Positions 40,519 to 51,300 of a stretch of 54,311 bases of DNA are shown piece after piece. This DNA is from Streptomyces thermovulgaris. GTDB lineage: Bacteria; Actinomycetota; Actinomycetes; Streptomycetales; Streptomycetaceae. The stretch lies in contig NZ_MUME01000009.1 in the NCBI RefSeq assembly GCF_002155915.1, positions 1-54,311 of the forward strand, read 5' to 3'. The notes below the pieces were generated by a model. The model searched no databases and was not told the origin of the DNA. It saw only the letters and a program-made list of their open reading frames with translations. The position numbers were made by a program, and so were the translations under genes. Every line of letters starts with the position of its first letter. The stretch's first letter is position 1.

Positions 40519-41676
40519 ATGACCCAGGAGATCCACGGCACCGTCGCCGACGGCTACGAGCCGGTGCGCGAGGAGTTCGCCGCGTTCGTGCGGTCGGAGC
40601 TTCCGGACTACGAGGGGCAGGTGTGCGCGTACGTCCACGGCCGGCGCGTGGTCGACCTGTGGGCCGGACCGGGCGGCGACGCGCTGTACGCGGTGCACTC
40701 GTCGACCAAGGGCGCCGCCCATCTCGTGGTCGCACTGCTCGTGCAGGACGGCACGCTGGAGCTGGACCGCCCGGTGACGTACTACTGGCCGGAGTTCGCG
40801 GCCGAGGGCAAGGGAGCGCTGACCGTGCGCGACCTGCTCGCCCACCGCGCGGGCGTGGTCGGCACCGACACCGGTTTCACCACCGCCGAGCTGGCCGACG
40901 ACCGCGCACTGGCCGAACGCCTCGCCGACCAGCGGCCGTTCTGGCAGCCCGGCACCGCGTTCGGCTACCACGCCCTGGTCATCGGCGCGCTCACCGGCGA
41001 GATCGTACGGCGCGCGACGGGCCGTACGATCCAGCAGCTGTACGAGGAGCGCGTCCGCGCACCCTACGGCCTGGACTTCCACCTGGGCCTGCCCGCCGCC
41101 CAGGAGCCCCGCTACCGCCCCGTCCAGCCCATGGCGCCCACCCCCAAGCAGCAGGCCCACCTCGACACCCTGTACGAGGGCCCGCACAGCCTCGCCTCCA
41201 TCGCCCTCAACCGCCAGGGCCCCGAACCGACCGATCTGCAGACCCTCCCCAACGACCCCCTGATCCGCGCCAAGGGCCCGGCCTCCGTCGGCGGCGTGGC
41301 CTCGGCACGCGGCCTCGCGGGCCTGTACGCGGCGATGATCAGCGAGGTGGACGGGAAGACGCCCCTGCTCAAGCCGGACACGGTGGCGGAGTTCGGCCGG
41401 ATCCACTCCACCGGGTACGACCTGGTGCAGCGCGCCCACCGATCGTTCGGCCTCGGCTTCCAGGCGACCGCCGACGTTTGGCATCCCTTCCTCGGCGCGG
41501 GCACGATCGGCCACAGCGGCGCGGCCGGGTCCCAGGCCTTCGCCGACCCGACGATCGGCCTCGCCTACGGCTACACCCGCCGCCGCTTCGCCTTCCCGGG
41601 CGGCGCGGCCCCGGAGAACGACCGCCTGGTAAGGGCGGTGCACAAGGCGGCCCTGGCAGCGCGGGACACGGGCTGA
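40519..41676 (+). CDS. Beta-lactamase-family serine hydrolase
   Basis: A 385-aa protein of the EstB/LpqL-like class C fold. S61-S-T-K64 is the SxxK motif. FGYHALVIG at the YxN position has His instead of Asn, and IGHSGAAGS is the late His-x-Gly. There is no signal peptide, so it is probably an intracellular esterase. ATG 40519 is preceded by GAGGAGGG; a longer in-frame reading to 40432 is rejected. It lies 153 bp from the divergent EI24 gene. Confidence 0.92.
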   Translation: MTQEIHGTVADGYEPVREEFAAFVRSELPDYEGQVCAYVHGRRVVDLWAGPGGDALYAVHSSTKGAAHLVVALLVQDGTLELDRPVTYYWPEFAAEGKGALTVRDLLAHRAGVVGTDTGFTTAELADDRALAERLADQRPFWQPGTAFGYHALVIGALTGEIVRRATGRTIQQLYEERVRAPYGLDFHLGLPAAQEPRYRPVQPMAPTPKQQAHLDTLYEGPHSLASIALNRQGPEPTDLQTLPNDPLIRAKGPASVGGVASARGLAGLYAAMISEVDGKTPLLKPDTVAEFGRIHSTGYDLVQRAHRSFGLGFQATADVWHPFLGAGTIGHSGAAGSQAFADPTIGLAYGYTRRRFAFPGGAAPENDRLVRAVHKAALAARDTG

Positions 41677-41721
41677 GCCCGGGGCGCGGGCACCGGGCTC
41701 AGCCGGGAATGGGGTCCGTCC

Positions 41722-44700
41722 TCAGCCGAAGGCCTTGATCTCTCTCCAGTCCACTGTCAGGACGATCTTCACGGGCGGGTTGGTGTTCGTCCTGGACGGA
41801 TGGTAGATCCGTGTCCGGCCGTCGGCGCCGAAGACGGCCCAGATGTCGGGGGTGCCGTCGCCGTTGACGTCCGGGATGCCGAGCGCGACGCGGACATTGG
41901 ACTCGGTCCAGCTGGTGCCGTAGGAGACGTCCCCGTTGAGGGAGTTGGCAGCGACCTTGAGCGAGTCGAGGTCGACGCTGCCGCTGACCGGTCCGGGCTT
42001 GCCGTGGCGGACGTACATGTTGCCGTTGTCCAGGTTGCGCCACAGCAGGTCGGGAGTGCTGTCGCCGTTGATGTCGGCGACGTTGACGATGTCGCGGCGG
42101 GCCCAGGCGCTGCCGTTCATCAGCGTCGCCGTCCGGAAGGTGGCACCGGTGTAGCCGGACAGCGCCCAGAACTCGGTGCCGGCCCGCAGGACCAGGTCCG
42201 GCAGCTTGTCGCCGGTGATGTCGCCGACGGCCTTGATCTGTGTCCAGGTCGAGGGCGCCGGGGCATTGGCGGGCAGGCGGACCCTGATCCGCTCGTCGAC
42301 GTCGTAGCTGCCGTAGCCGTCACCGGGGTAGAGCCAGAAGGTGCCGTCCGGAGCCACGGCGAAGAGATCGGTCGTACCGTCGCCCGGGTAGGCGTCGTCG
42401 TAGTGCGTGATCAGCGCGGCCTTGCCGGTGGCAGGGTCGTACCAGTGGTTCTCCGGATGCAGCTTCCTGTCCGAGGTGTACGCGGCGCCCAGGCACCCGT
42501 ACAGCTCCCCGTCCTCGTTTCCGACGCAGTTCATCAGCCTGCCGCCGGCGTCGACGATCAGCAGGTCGGCGATGCCGTCGCCGCCGGTGTCACCGGGGGC
42601 GTCGGCCATGTCGCGCGGCGGGACGTAGAACGCGTAGTCCGAGCGTGCGCTCTTGTTGCCGTACTGGTCGAGGGCGTAGACGTTCAGCCAGACGGGGCCG
42701 GCGTGCGGTGGCTTCAGGTGGGTGATGGTGGCGCTGCCGTTGGCGTCGGCCGTCACGTCCTTGTAGTTCAGTCCCTCGAAGGCCCACTGGAACTTCGCCG
42801 CGCCCGGCGAGGTGAACGTGACCGAGCCGGTCCCGCCGAACTTGACCTTCGCCCAGGTCCGACCGTCGGAGGTGGCCTGCGGGAAGTCGTCGCTCTCGAT
42901 CGTGGGCTGGGGCGGGGCGGAGGCGTCGATGGTGATCCGGCACGGCTCGGGACCCGGCGGGAAGGTGTCGGAGTGCAGGTCGCCGGAGTCCTCGGAGCGC
43001 ACGTCCCACGAGTAGGTGGTCTTGTCCTCCAGCGGGAAGGTGGCGGGGATGGTGAGCGTGGCGGTTCCGCTGGAGTTCGGGGTGACCAGGGTGCCGGACG
43101 GGACGGTGCCGCCGGTCTTCCAGAAGCGGAAGCGCAGCTTGCTGAGGTTGCCGTCGGGGTCCTTGCCGGTCGCCGACAGCACGATGTTGGTCTTGCCGAC
43201 GGTCACGCCCTTGCCCGGGCCGGGCACGCAGGCACCACCGGGCGAGGAGGTGACCTTGGTGGGATCGCTCGGCGGACGGTTGTAGACCACCTCCAGCGTC
43301 GCGGAGGTGGCGCGGAACTTGCGCCAGGTGTATGCGTCCGACTCGCTGGTCGCGCGCATGCCGAAGGTGATGTTCGCCCAGCCCTTGGTCGCGCCCTCCT
43401 GGGCCGCGGCCTTCACGTTGAAAGCCTCGTAGGCGTCGGGGCAGGAGCCGCTGGACCAGCCGTGCGCGAACGACTTGCGCTGCAGTTCCTTGGACCAGCT
43501 CGGCTGCTTCTTCCATGTCGTTCCCGACGAGATGGCGCCCGTCAGCCAGAACTGGAACTCACGCTTGTCGCAGGACCACGCGTGGTTGTTGAGCACCTTG
43601 AAGGTCGCCGAGGTGACCGTGGCGCCCTTCAGACTGCTGGAGAAGCCCATGCGCCAGAAGGAACGGGCGGTGCCGCCGGTTTGGGACTCGTAACCGACAC
43701 GGGCGTCGGAGGTTCCGGAGCCGAAGTTGGTGCCGTTCCAGAAGCTGGTGTTCGGGTACGGCTTGTACGCCGTCGTCCACGCCTGCCAGCCGCTGTTGAG
43801 CGTCGGGTCGACGAAGACCGGGAAGCGGGCGTCCTTGTCGGTGAGCAGACCGCTCTCGGCGACCTTCAGGTCGAGCCGGGCCGTCCCGGTCCTGTCGCCC
43901 TCCAGGTGCATCGGTATCGGGGCCTGGTGTGCGCCCGGCTCGATGCCGCTCAGGCCGGACAGCTTCAGCACGTCGGCCGGCGTGGCGACCGAGGTGCGCG
44001 GCGCGGACCGCTCTTCGGGAAGCTCGGGGTCACGGCCGCTGGAGTCCCAGGCGAAGGGAGTCGGGACGGAGCCGATCTCGTCGCCGTCCTGGTCGAGTAC
44101 GAGGACACGGCCGCCGTCCTTGTCGATCCGGAACACGGCCGTCTTCGAACGCAGCCCGTACGACACGGTCTCCAGCGCCTTGTTCCGCGCGGCTTCCCGG
44201 TCCTTGACGATCAGCAGCTGTGCGAAGCCGCCCTCCTCACGGGCGACGAGCAGCAGGTCGACGCCGGGCAGTACCTCCGGGTAGAGGGCCCGGGGGCCGT
44301 CGAGCACCGGTTCGGGCAGCGTGCCGGGCCAGGTGTAGGCGACGGTGTGGCCGTCGATCTCCACTTCGGCCAGCACCGTCTCCTTCACCGCCGACTTGTC
44401 GGCCAGCGGCAGGCGGGCGTACGAGCGGCCGGCGCGGACGGTCCTGCCGGGCGTACCACCGGCGAATCGCACCGGCACCGGGGGATTGACCGGATGGACA
44501 CCGAGGCCGTCGGCGGCGTTCTTCGTCCGCCGCAGCCGGTTGTCGACCGGTGCCCACTTCCCCTCGGCGTTCTTCGCCCGCTGGGGGAGGGCGGAGATCC
44601 GGGTGCGCATCGTCCCGTCCGGCTGCACCCAGGTCAGTGAGGTGGCGGTGGTCGCCGTGTCGACGAGCACCTGCCGACGGGTGCGCCTGGCCTCGGCCCG

Positions 44701-44898
44701 GGCGGCGGCCTCGTCACGCGGACCGGTGAACGCCTGCTTGGCACCTGTCGCCTTGCGCGCTTGTGAAGTTGATGGTGCGTCGGACTGCCACCAGGGCAGC
44801 AGAGCGGCGGTCAGAGCGGTCAGCACAAGGCCGAGCGTGAGGGTCAGCCGTGTGCGCGTGCGCACGAACGGGCTGAGAAAACGAGGCGGCGCGGACAC
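41722..44898 (-). CDS. Secreted DNRLRE-domain / FG-GAP repeat protein
   Basis: A 1058-aa exported protein. GTG 44898 follows GGGAG. The first 38 residues have Arg-rich then hydrophobic sequence (LTLTLGLVLTALTAALLPWW), a signal peptide. The DNRLRRTKNAADG segment and following beta-rich region (about 110-370) are typical of secreted companions of RHS proteins. Residues about 375-560 form a carbohydrate-binding-like beta-sandwich. Residues about 560-820 are Ig/fibronectin-like. Residues about 825-1058 contain FG-GAP/VCBS repeats with calcium loops GDGIADLL, GDGTTDLF, GDKLPDLV, GDSTPDLL and GDGTPDIW. It is divergent from the RHS toxin and likely belongs to the same secretion or surface locus. Confidence 0.88.
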   Translation of the reverse strand: MSAPPRFLSPFVRTRTRLTLTLGLVLTALTAALLPWWQSDAPSTSQARKATGAKQAFTGPRDEAAARAEARRTRRQVLVDTATTATSLTWVQPDGTMRTRISALPQRAKNAEGKWAPVDNRLRRTKNAADGLGVHPVNPPVPVRFAGGTPGRTVRAGRSYARLPLADKSAVKETVLAEVEIDGHTVAYTWPGTLPEPVLDGPRALYPEVLPGVDLLLVAREEGGFAQLLIVKDREAARNKALETVSYGLRSKTAVFRIDKDGGRVLVLDQDGDEIGSVPTPFAWDSSGRDPELPEERSAPRTSVATPADVLKLSGLSGIEPGAHQAPIPMHLEGDRTGTARLDLKVAESGLLTDKDARFPVFVDPTLNSGWQAWTTAYKPYPNTSFWNGTNFGSGTSDARVGYESQTGGTARSFWRMGFSSSLKGATVTSATFKVLNNHAWSCDKREFQFWLTGAISSGTTWKKQPSWSKELQRKSFAHGWSSGSCPDAYEAFNVKAAAQEGATKGWANITFGMRATSESDAYTWRKFRATSATLEVVYNRPPSDPTKVTSSPGGACVPGPGKGVTVGKTNIVLSATGKDPDGNLSKLRFRFWKTGGTVPSGTLVTPNSSGTATLTIPATFPLEDKTTYSWDVRSEDSGDLHSDTFPPGPEPCRITIDASAPPQPTIESDDFPQATSDGRTWAKVKFGGTGSVTFTSPGAAKFQWAFEGLNYKDVTADANGSATITHLKPPHAGPVWLNVYALDQYGNKSARSDYAFYVPPRDMADAPGDTGGDGIADLLIVDAGGRLMNCVGNEDGELYGCLGAAYTSDRKLHPENHWYDPATGKAALITHYDDAYPGDGTTDLFAVAPDGTFWLYPGDGYGSYDVDERIRVRLPANAPAPSTWTQIKAVGDITGDKLPDLVLRAGTEFWALSGYTGATFRTATLMNGSAWARRDIVNVADINGDSTPDLLWRNLDNGNMYVRHGKPGPVSGSVDLDSLKVAANSLNGDVSYGTSWTESNVRVALGIPDVNGDGTPDIWAVFGADGRTRIYHPSRTNTNPPVKIVLTVDWREIKAFG

Positions 44899-45328
44899 GG
44901 CGGCGGTCTACTCCCGTGTGGGGCAAGCGGACTGCGGACAGCACAGACGGCCCCGGACCGCAGGCCGCGGGGCATGGTCGCGCACACGATCACACGATCT
45001 GCACCACTGGTCCAGATGTGAAGATTTTATAAAGCTGTGATGTGCGTCCGAGGGACGTCGCGCCATCGGCCGACGGCATCTCATATGCGGCTTTTGATCA
45101 CCCGCTCCATCCGATTGGATGGAGGTTTCCCCTCGAACTCCTGATTGGTCATCAGTAGTGGCGACCTGACACGACATCAGGCGTGAGACAACTCACAAAC
45201 AGCCGTCTGCGGGCCCATCCCGTCGATCTTGAAAGGTGTAGTGCACATGACGGAGAGTGCACGCACGCACGAGCCCGAGCGGGGACGTGTGCCTTCGTTT
45301 GCATCGCCTGGGGTGGGAGTCGACGCGT
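44899..45328. promoter_or_regulatory. Divergent promoter region of the RHS locus
   Basis: A 430-bp gene-free stretch between the FG-GAP and RHS genes. It has a 21-bp palindrome with one mismatched pair at 44997-45017 (arms ATCTG and CAGAT, core CCACTGG). An A/T-rich box TATAAA at 45028-45033 follows and may serve as a -10 for either strand. A perfect hairpin CTCCATCC-GATT-GGATGGAG lies at 45105-45124. These suggest a regulated bidirectional promoter. Upstream open frames starting at 45249 and 45257 are not supported as genes. Confidence 0.55.
44997..45017. promoter_or_regulatory. Near-perfect 21-bp palindrome, candidate operator
   Basis: Ten base pairs flank a central C; nine pairs are complementary and only the pair at 45002/45012 mismatches. 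It directly precedes the A/T-rich TATAAA box in the divergent region. Confidence 0.55.
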
Positions 45329-48300
45329 ATGCGTGCTCAAGGTCCGCTGTCATGGCTGGGGCGGGGACGCCTGACCCTGACAGAGTCACAACGCCGGCGT
45401 CGTCGGCATCGCCGCACGGCCGTGATCCTGTTGCTGGCCTCGACACTGACGGTGACCTCCCTCGGCGAACAGGCGCTGGCGGTACCCGGCCCCGGCATGA
45501 GCCGCGAGAAGTCGATCGCACAGGTCGATCTGCCCGACCTGCCGGAGAGCACCGCGGTCGAAGGCGACGAGGAGGCCGAGAAGAGCCTGACCACCGCGCC
45601 CGAGGTCCCCGTCGACCCGTACACGCCGACCGCCGTCACCCCCTGGACGGAGAGCAGCGGCACCGCGACGCTGACCCCGGACACCGAGCCCGGCACCACC
45701 GTCCCGGTCTCCAACGGCCTGCCGATCGCGCTCGGCGTGCCCGAGGACACCGATCCGGCCGCGATCGCGGGTGAGTGGGAGGTCGACCTGGCCTCACCGG
45801 CCGCCTCCCAGGAAGCGGGCGTCGCAGGCCTGATCATGCGGGTCACCCCGCCGGCCACCGCCGACCCCGAGGCGCAGGTCGCGCTGGCCGTCGACACCAC
45901 CGGCTTCGCCGACCTCTACGGCCCCCAGGCCGCCGACCGCTTCGGCCTGGTCCTGCTGCCCGAGTGCGTCCTGACCTCGCCCGACAGCGGCGACTGCGCG
46001 CCCGAGGGCGGCACGCAAACCATGTCGGGCAAGGCGGACCCCGACACCGCCGAGCGGCTGAGCAGCACGGTGGAGGTGGTGCCGGCGAAGGAGGCGCCCA
46101 CCCGGACCACCGCCGCGAAGAACGCACCCACCCGCAAGATCCTGTCCGGCTCGGTGCCGGTGGCCAACCTGCTCGGCGACGAGCCGGCCTCGAAGACGAC
46201 CGGCGCCTCCGTCCGTACCGCCGCCCTGCAGGCGGTGGACGCCTCCGGTCCGCAGGTCGTCGGCGCCATGGACACCGGCGCGTCCGCCGCCGGTGACTTC
46301 ACCGCGACGCCGCTGCTGTCCTCGGGCTCCTGGTCGGCCGGCGCCTCCTCGGGCGCCTTCACCTACGCGTACCAGATCCAGGTACCGGAGACCGCCGGCG
46401 GCCTGATGCCCAAGGTGGCGCTGAGCTACTCCTCGCAGACGGTCGACGGCCGCACCTCCGCCACCAACAACCAGGCCTCGTGGATCGGCGACGGCTGGGA
46501 CTACAACCCGGGTTCCATCACCCGTACCTACGCCAACTGCCGCGAGGACTCCAAGAAGGCCGGGTCGAACAACGCCACGCACCGCACGGCCGACCTGTGC
46601 TGGGGCTCGAACAACGCGACCCTGTCCCTCGGCGGCACGACCACCGAGCTGGTGTGGGACAAGGACAAGGGCAAGTGGTTCACCGCCAACGGCGACGGCT
46701 CCAGGATCGAGCAGATCAAGGACAACAAGAGCGGCAACGGTGCCCGGAACGGCGAGTACTGGGTCGTCACCACTCGTGACGGCACCCGCTACTACTTCGG
46801 TCTGCACAAGCTGCCGAACTGGAAGGAAGGCGACCCGGTCACCAACTCCGTCCTGACCGTGCCGGTGTACGGCAACCATCCCGGTGAGGACTGCTACAAG
46901 GCCGGCGACTGGGCCGGCTCGTGGTGCACCCAGGCCTGGCGCTGGGGACTCGACTACGTCGAGGACGTCCACGGCAACGCCATGTCCCTGTGGTGGAAGC
47001 GCGACAAGAACTACTACGCCCGCAACTTCAACTTCAAGGCGCCGGTCGCCTACGACCGCGACGGCTACCTGTCCCACATCGACTACGGGCAGCGCAGGGA
47101 CACCCTCTTCTCCAAGGAGGCTCCGGCCCGCATCAGCTTCCAGGTCGGCGAGCGCTGCTTCGACGAGGGCAGCCTGACCTGCTCGGAGGAGAACTTCACC
47201 CACAAGGACCCGGGCAGGTACCGCATCTGGTACGACACCCCGGCCGACCTGCGGTGCGAGGCCGGCAAGAAGTGCTGGAACGCCGGCCCGTCGTTCTGGT
47301 CCCGCAAGCGCCTGGTCTCGATCACCACCTCGGCACAGCGGTTCAAGGACAACTCCGCGCGCCAGGTGGTGGACAAGTACACGCTCACGCAGAGCTTCCC
47401 GGTCCTGAGGACCGGCCCGAACACCGCCCTGTGGCTGGAGTCGATCCAGCGGACCGGGTACGCCCGCGGCGGCAGCACGGACGAGAGCGTCACCCTCAAC
47501 CCGGTGCGCTTCGAGCCCAACGCGGAGGACATGCCCAACCGGGTCATGCGGCCCAATGACCCGCGTCCCGGTTTCTCCCGGCTGCGCATCGCCCGTGTCA
47601 TCAACGAGTACGGCGGCGAGACCGTCGTCACCTACAAGCAGCCCACCGGTGACTGCGCCACCGGAACCGGTCTGCCGGGCAAGAAGGACACGGCGGCGCT
47701 GAAGTCCAACTCCCGCCTGTGCTACCCGTCGTTCTGGCACCCGGACCCCGAGGTCGAGGACATCGACTGGTTCCACAAGTACGTGGTGGAGTCCATCGAG
47801 GAACTCCCCAACGTCGACGGCGCGCTCGGCACCAAGACGACGTACTCGTACAAGGACCCCGGGTGGAAGCTCGCCGAGAACGAGTTCACCAAGAAGTCCA
47901 CGCGCACCTACTCGCAGTTCGCCGGGTTCGCGCAGACCACGGTGATCACGGGTGAGGACGACCCGGCCATCGGCAGCAAGAAGTCCAAGGCCGTCACCCG
48001 CTTCTTCCGCGGCCTGGGCGACGACGTCTCGGTCAAGGACATCACCGGCGCCGAGATCGCCAAGGACCACAAGGCATTCGCCGGCCGTATCGCCGAGGAG
48101 CTCACCTACGCGAACGCGAACGACGCGGACACCGACTGGCTGTCCCGCAGCGTCACCGTTCCGGCCGTCACCGAGCTGGGCAAGCGCGACCGCGACGACG
48201 GCCTGAGCCCGCTGTACGCCTGGCGTGTCACGGAGCCGGTGGAGATCGCGTACACCAAGTCCTCCGGCACCGGTGACGACACCCGCCGCGAGCGGGTCGT

Positions 48301-51300
48301 GAGGACCGAGACGACCTATGAGCCGACGTACGGCCTGCCCACCCAGGTGCAGTCCTTCGGCGACACCGGAAAGACCGGGGACGAGTCCTGCACCAGGCTG
48401 GAATACGTCCACCACACCGGCAAGCACCTCATCGGTCTGACCAAGCAGGTGCTGGTCTCGCCGACCCTGTGCGCGCAGGCCGACTTCACCGACCTGAGCA
48501 GCCTGAGCGGCGCCACCCGCACCGCGTACGACGGCGGCTCCTACGGTGCCGCGCTCTCCGACTCCACACGCGGTCTGGCCACCCAGACCTGGTCGCTGAA
48601 CGGCGACGGCACCGGCTTCCAGACCGACGGGACCACCGACTTTGACGCCCTCGGCCGTGTGATCCGGCAGACCGACCCGGACGGCAAGTCCTCCACCATC
48701 ACCTACACCCCGTCGTCCGGGCAGGTCTTCTCGGTCACGGAGACCAACGCCCTCGGCCACTCCCAGACGCAGGAGCTGGAGCCGGGCCGTTCGACCACCC
48801 TCAAGACGACCGACCCCAACGGCCATGTGAGCGAGGCGAAGTACGACCCGCTGGGCCGTCTCGTCGAGGCCTGGGCCCCGGGCCGCACCCCGTCGAGCTC
48901 GTCCGTGCCGGACTTCAGGGCCGTCTACACAATCCCGACGTACGACCCGGAGAATCCGGACCGCAAACCGCCGTACGTCACCACCTACACACGCGGGCAC
49001 GAGAACCGCGTGGAGACCTCCGTCACCCTCTACGACGGACTCGGCCGCGAGCGGCAGACACAGGAGGAGGCCGACGGCGGCGGGCACCTGATCACCGACA
49101 CGCTGTACAACAGCTCCGGTGAGGTCTGGCAGACCAACAACGCCTACCTGACCTACGAGGCCGAGCCGGGTGTGCTGTTCACCCCGGTCTCCGACACGGC
49201 CGTCCCCAACATCACCCGTTACCAGTACGACGGACTCGGCCGCGTGGTCGAGGAGATGCCCGTCCTCAAGGTCGTGGACGAGGAGACCAAGGAGGCCAGG
49301 TCCGAACCGGTCCCGGAGCGGGCCACCCGCTACGAGTACGGCGAGGACTGGTCGAAGGTCGTCCACCCGGACGGAGCCTCCTCCTACCGGGTCTTCACCG
49401 ACGCGCTCGGCCGCACCTCCCGCGTGGACACCTTCAACCCGGACGCGCCCGGCGGCTTCACGTCGATGCGGTACACCTACGACTCCCACGGCCGGCTCGT
49501 GAAGGCGGTCAACTCCGCCGACACGGCCCACCCGTGGACCTGGACGTACGACCACCGCGGCCGGATGAAGAGCGCCACCGACCCGGACTCGGGCACCACG
49601 ACGACCAAGTACGACCACCGTGACCGCCCGCTGACCACCACCAACGCCCGGGGCATCACCGTCTGGAACGGCTACGACGCACTGTCACGGCCGACCCAGC
49701 AGCGTCTGAAGGACGCGAACGGCACGCTGCTGGCCGAGTTCACCTACGACACGGCCCCCGGCGGCAGGGGCTTGCCCGCCACCGCCACCCGCTACACCGA
49801 CGGCCAGGCGTACGTCCAGAAGGTCAACGGCTACACCAAGGACTACCAGCCGACCTCCACCACGCTGAACCTGCCGTGGGAACTGGCCGCCACGTGGGGG
49901 CTGGAGACCTCCTACACGTACGAGTACACCTACACCGACACGGGCATGCTGAAGGAGGCCTCCCTGCCGGCGGTCGGCAGGTTCGCCGCCGAGAAGCTCG
50001 TCGTCCGCTACAACAAGGACGGCCTGCCCCTCTCCATCTCCGGCAAGGACTGGTACGGCGCCGAGACGGTCTACTCCCCCTACGGCCAGGTGCTGCGCTC
50101 GACCCTGGGCGCGCAGCCGTACCGGGTGTGGACGCAGAACCTGTACGACGAGTCGAGCGGTGAGCTGCAGGACCAGTCCGTCTACCGCGAGCAGTCCGGG
50201 GACAAGACCCTGGTCGGCGGGAACCTCGTCTCCCGGCGGTCCTACACCTACGACCCGGCGGGCAACGTCACCTCGATCCGGGAGCACGCGGACGGGATCG
50301 CGGAACGGCAGTGCTTCACCTACGACCCGCTGGGCCAGCTGAAGTCGGCCTGGACGGCCAAGGACCACACCGAGACCGGGTGCAGCGGTCCGAGGAAGAG
50401 CGACGGCACGCTGAACGTGTCGGCCGGCGAGGACAACTCCGGCTACTGGCAGGAGTACGAGTACGACCTGCTCGGCAACCGCAAGAAGCTGATCGAGAAG
50501 GACCTCACCGGCGACACCGGCAAGGACGCCACGACCACCTACTCCTACGGCAAGGCCGACGGCACCCAGCCGCACACGCTGACCAAGGTGTCGAAGACCT
50601 ACACCACCCCGCAGGGAGCGCAGGTCAAGGCCGAGGCGGAGCGCCTGTACGAGCTGACGGGCGAGACCAAGTCGGTCACGTCCCTCCAGAACGGTGACAA
50701 GCAGGAACTGACCTGGACGTACGACGGCCAGGTCGACCGGATCAGCGGTCAGGGCGCGAACGGCAGGACCCCGTACGTGGGCCTGGCGGACAAGTGCCTG
50801 GACCTGAAGTCGGGCCGGGCCGTGGCCGGGCAGCCGATCCAGCTGCACTCCTGCACCACCTCGGTGGCGCAGAGCTGGCGCTTCACCCCCACACCGGGGA
50901 CGGCGCAGACCGACCGCGACCGGGGCACCCTGGACGTCTACGGCGACTGGTGCGTGCAGCCGGCCGCCAACACGGCCGGGTCGGCGGTGCAGTTGCAGAA
51001 GTGCGACGGCTCGCCCGACCAGGAGCTGAAGCGGAACACCTCCGGTCAGCTGACCCACCTCGCCTCGGGCCTGTGCCTGGCGGTGAAGGACGCCAACTCG
51101 GCGAACTCCACCCCGATCGTGCTGGCCGCCTGTGACAGCACGAAGTCCGCGCAGGTGTGGGCGCCGCAGAACGACACCCGTCACATCTACGGCCCCGACG
51201 GCTCCCGCCTGCTGACGATCAAGGGCAAGCAGGCCACCCTGCACCTGGGCGAGGCCGAGGTCACCGTCCAGCAGGGCGGCGTCCTGGTCAACACCCAGCG

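Noticed and set aside
41800..44640. 946-aa open frame opposite the FG-GAP gene
   Set aside because: Same shadow effect; Val/Gly/Arg-rich, with no domain or start signal.
45229..45774. 181-aa frame overlapping the RHS start
   Set aside because: Its composition follows the RHS gene in another frame. A short leader peptide at 45249 is possible but not supported.
45794..49618. 1274-aa open frame on the minus strand opposite the RHS gene
   Set aside because: Antisense shadow of high third-position GC in the RHS coding sequence; no ribosome binding site and low-complexity Val/Gly/Arg composition.
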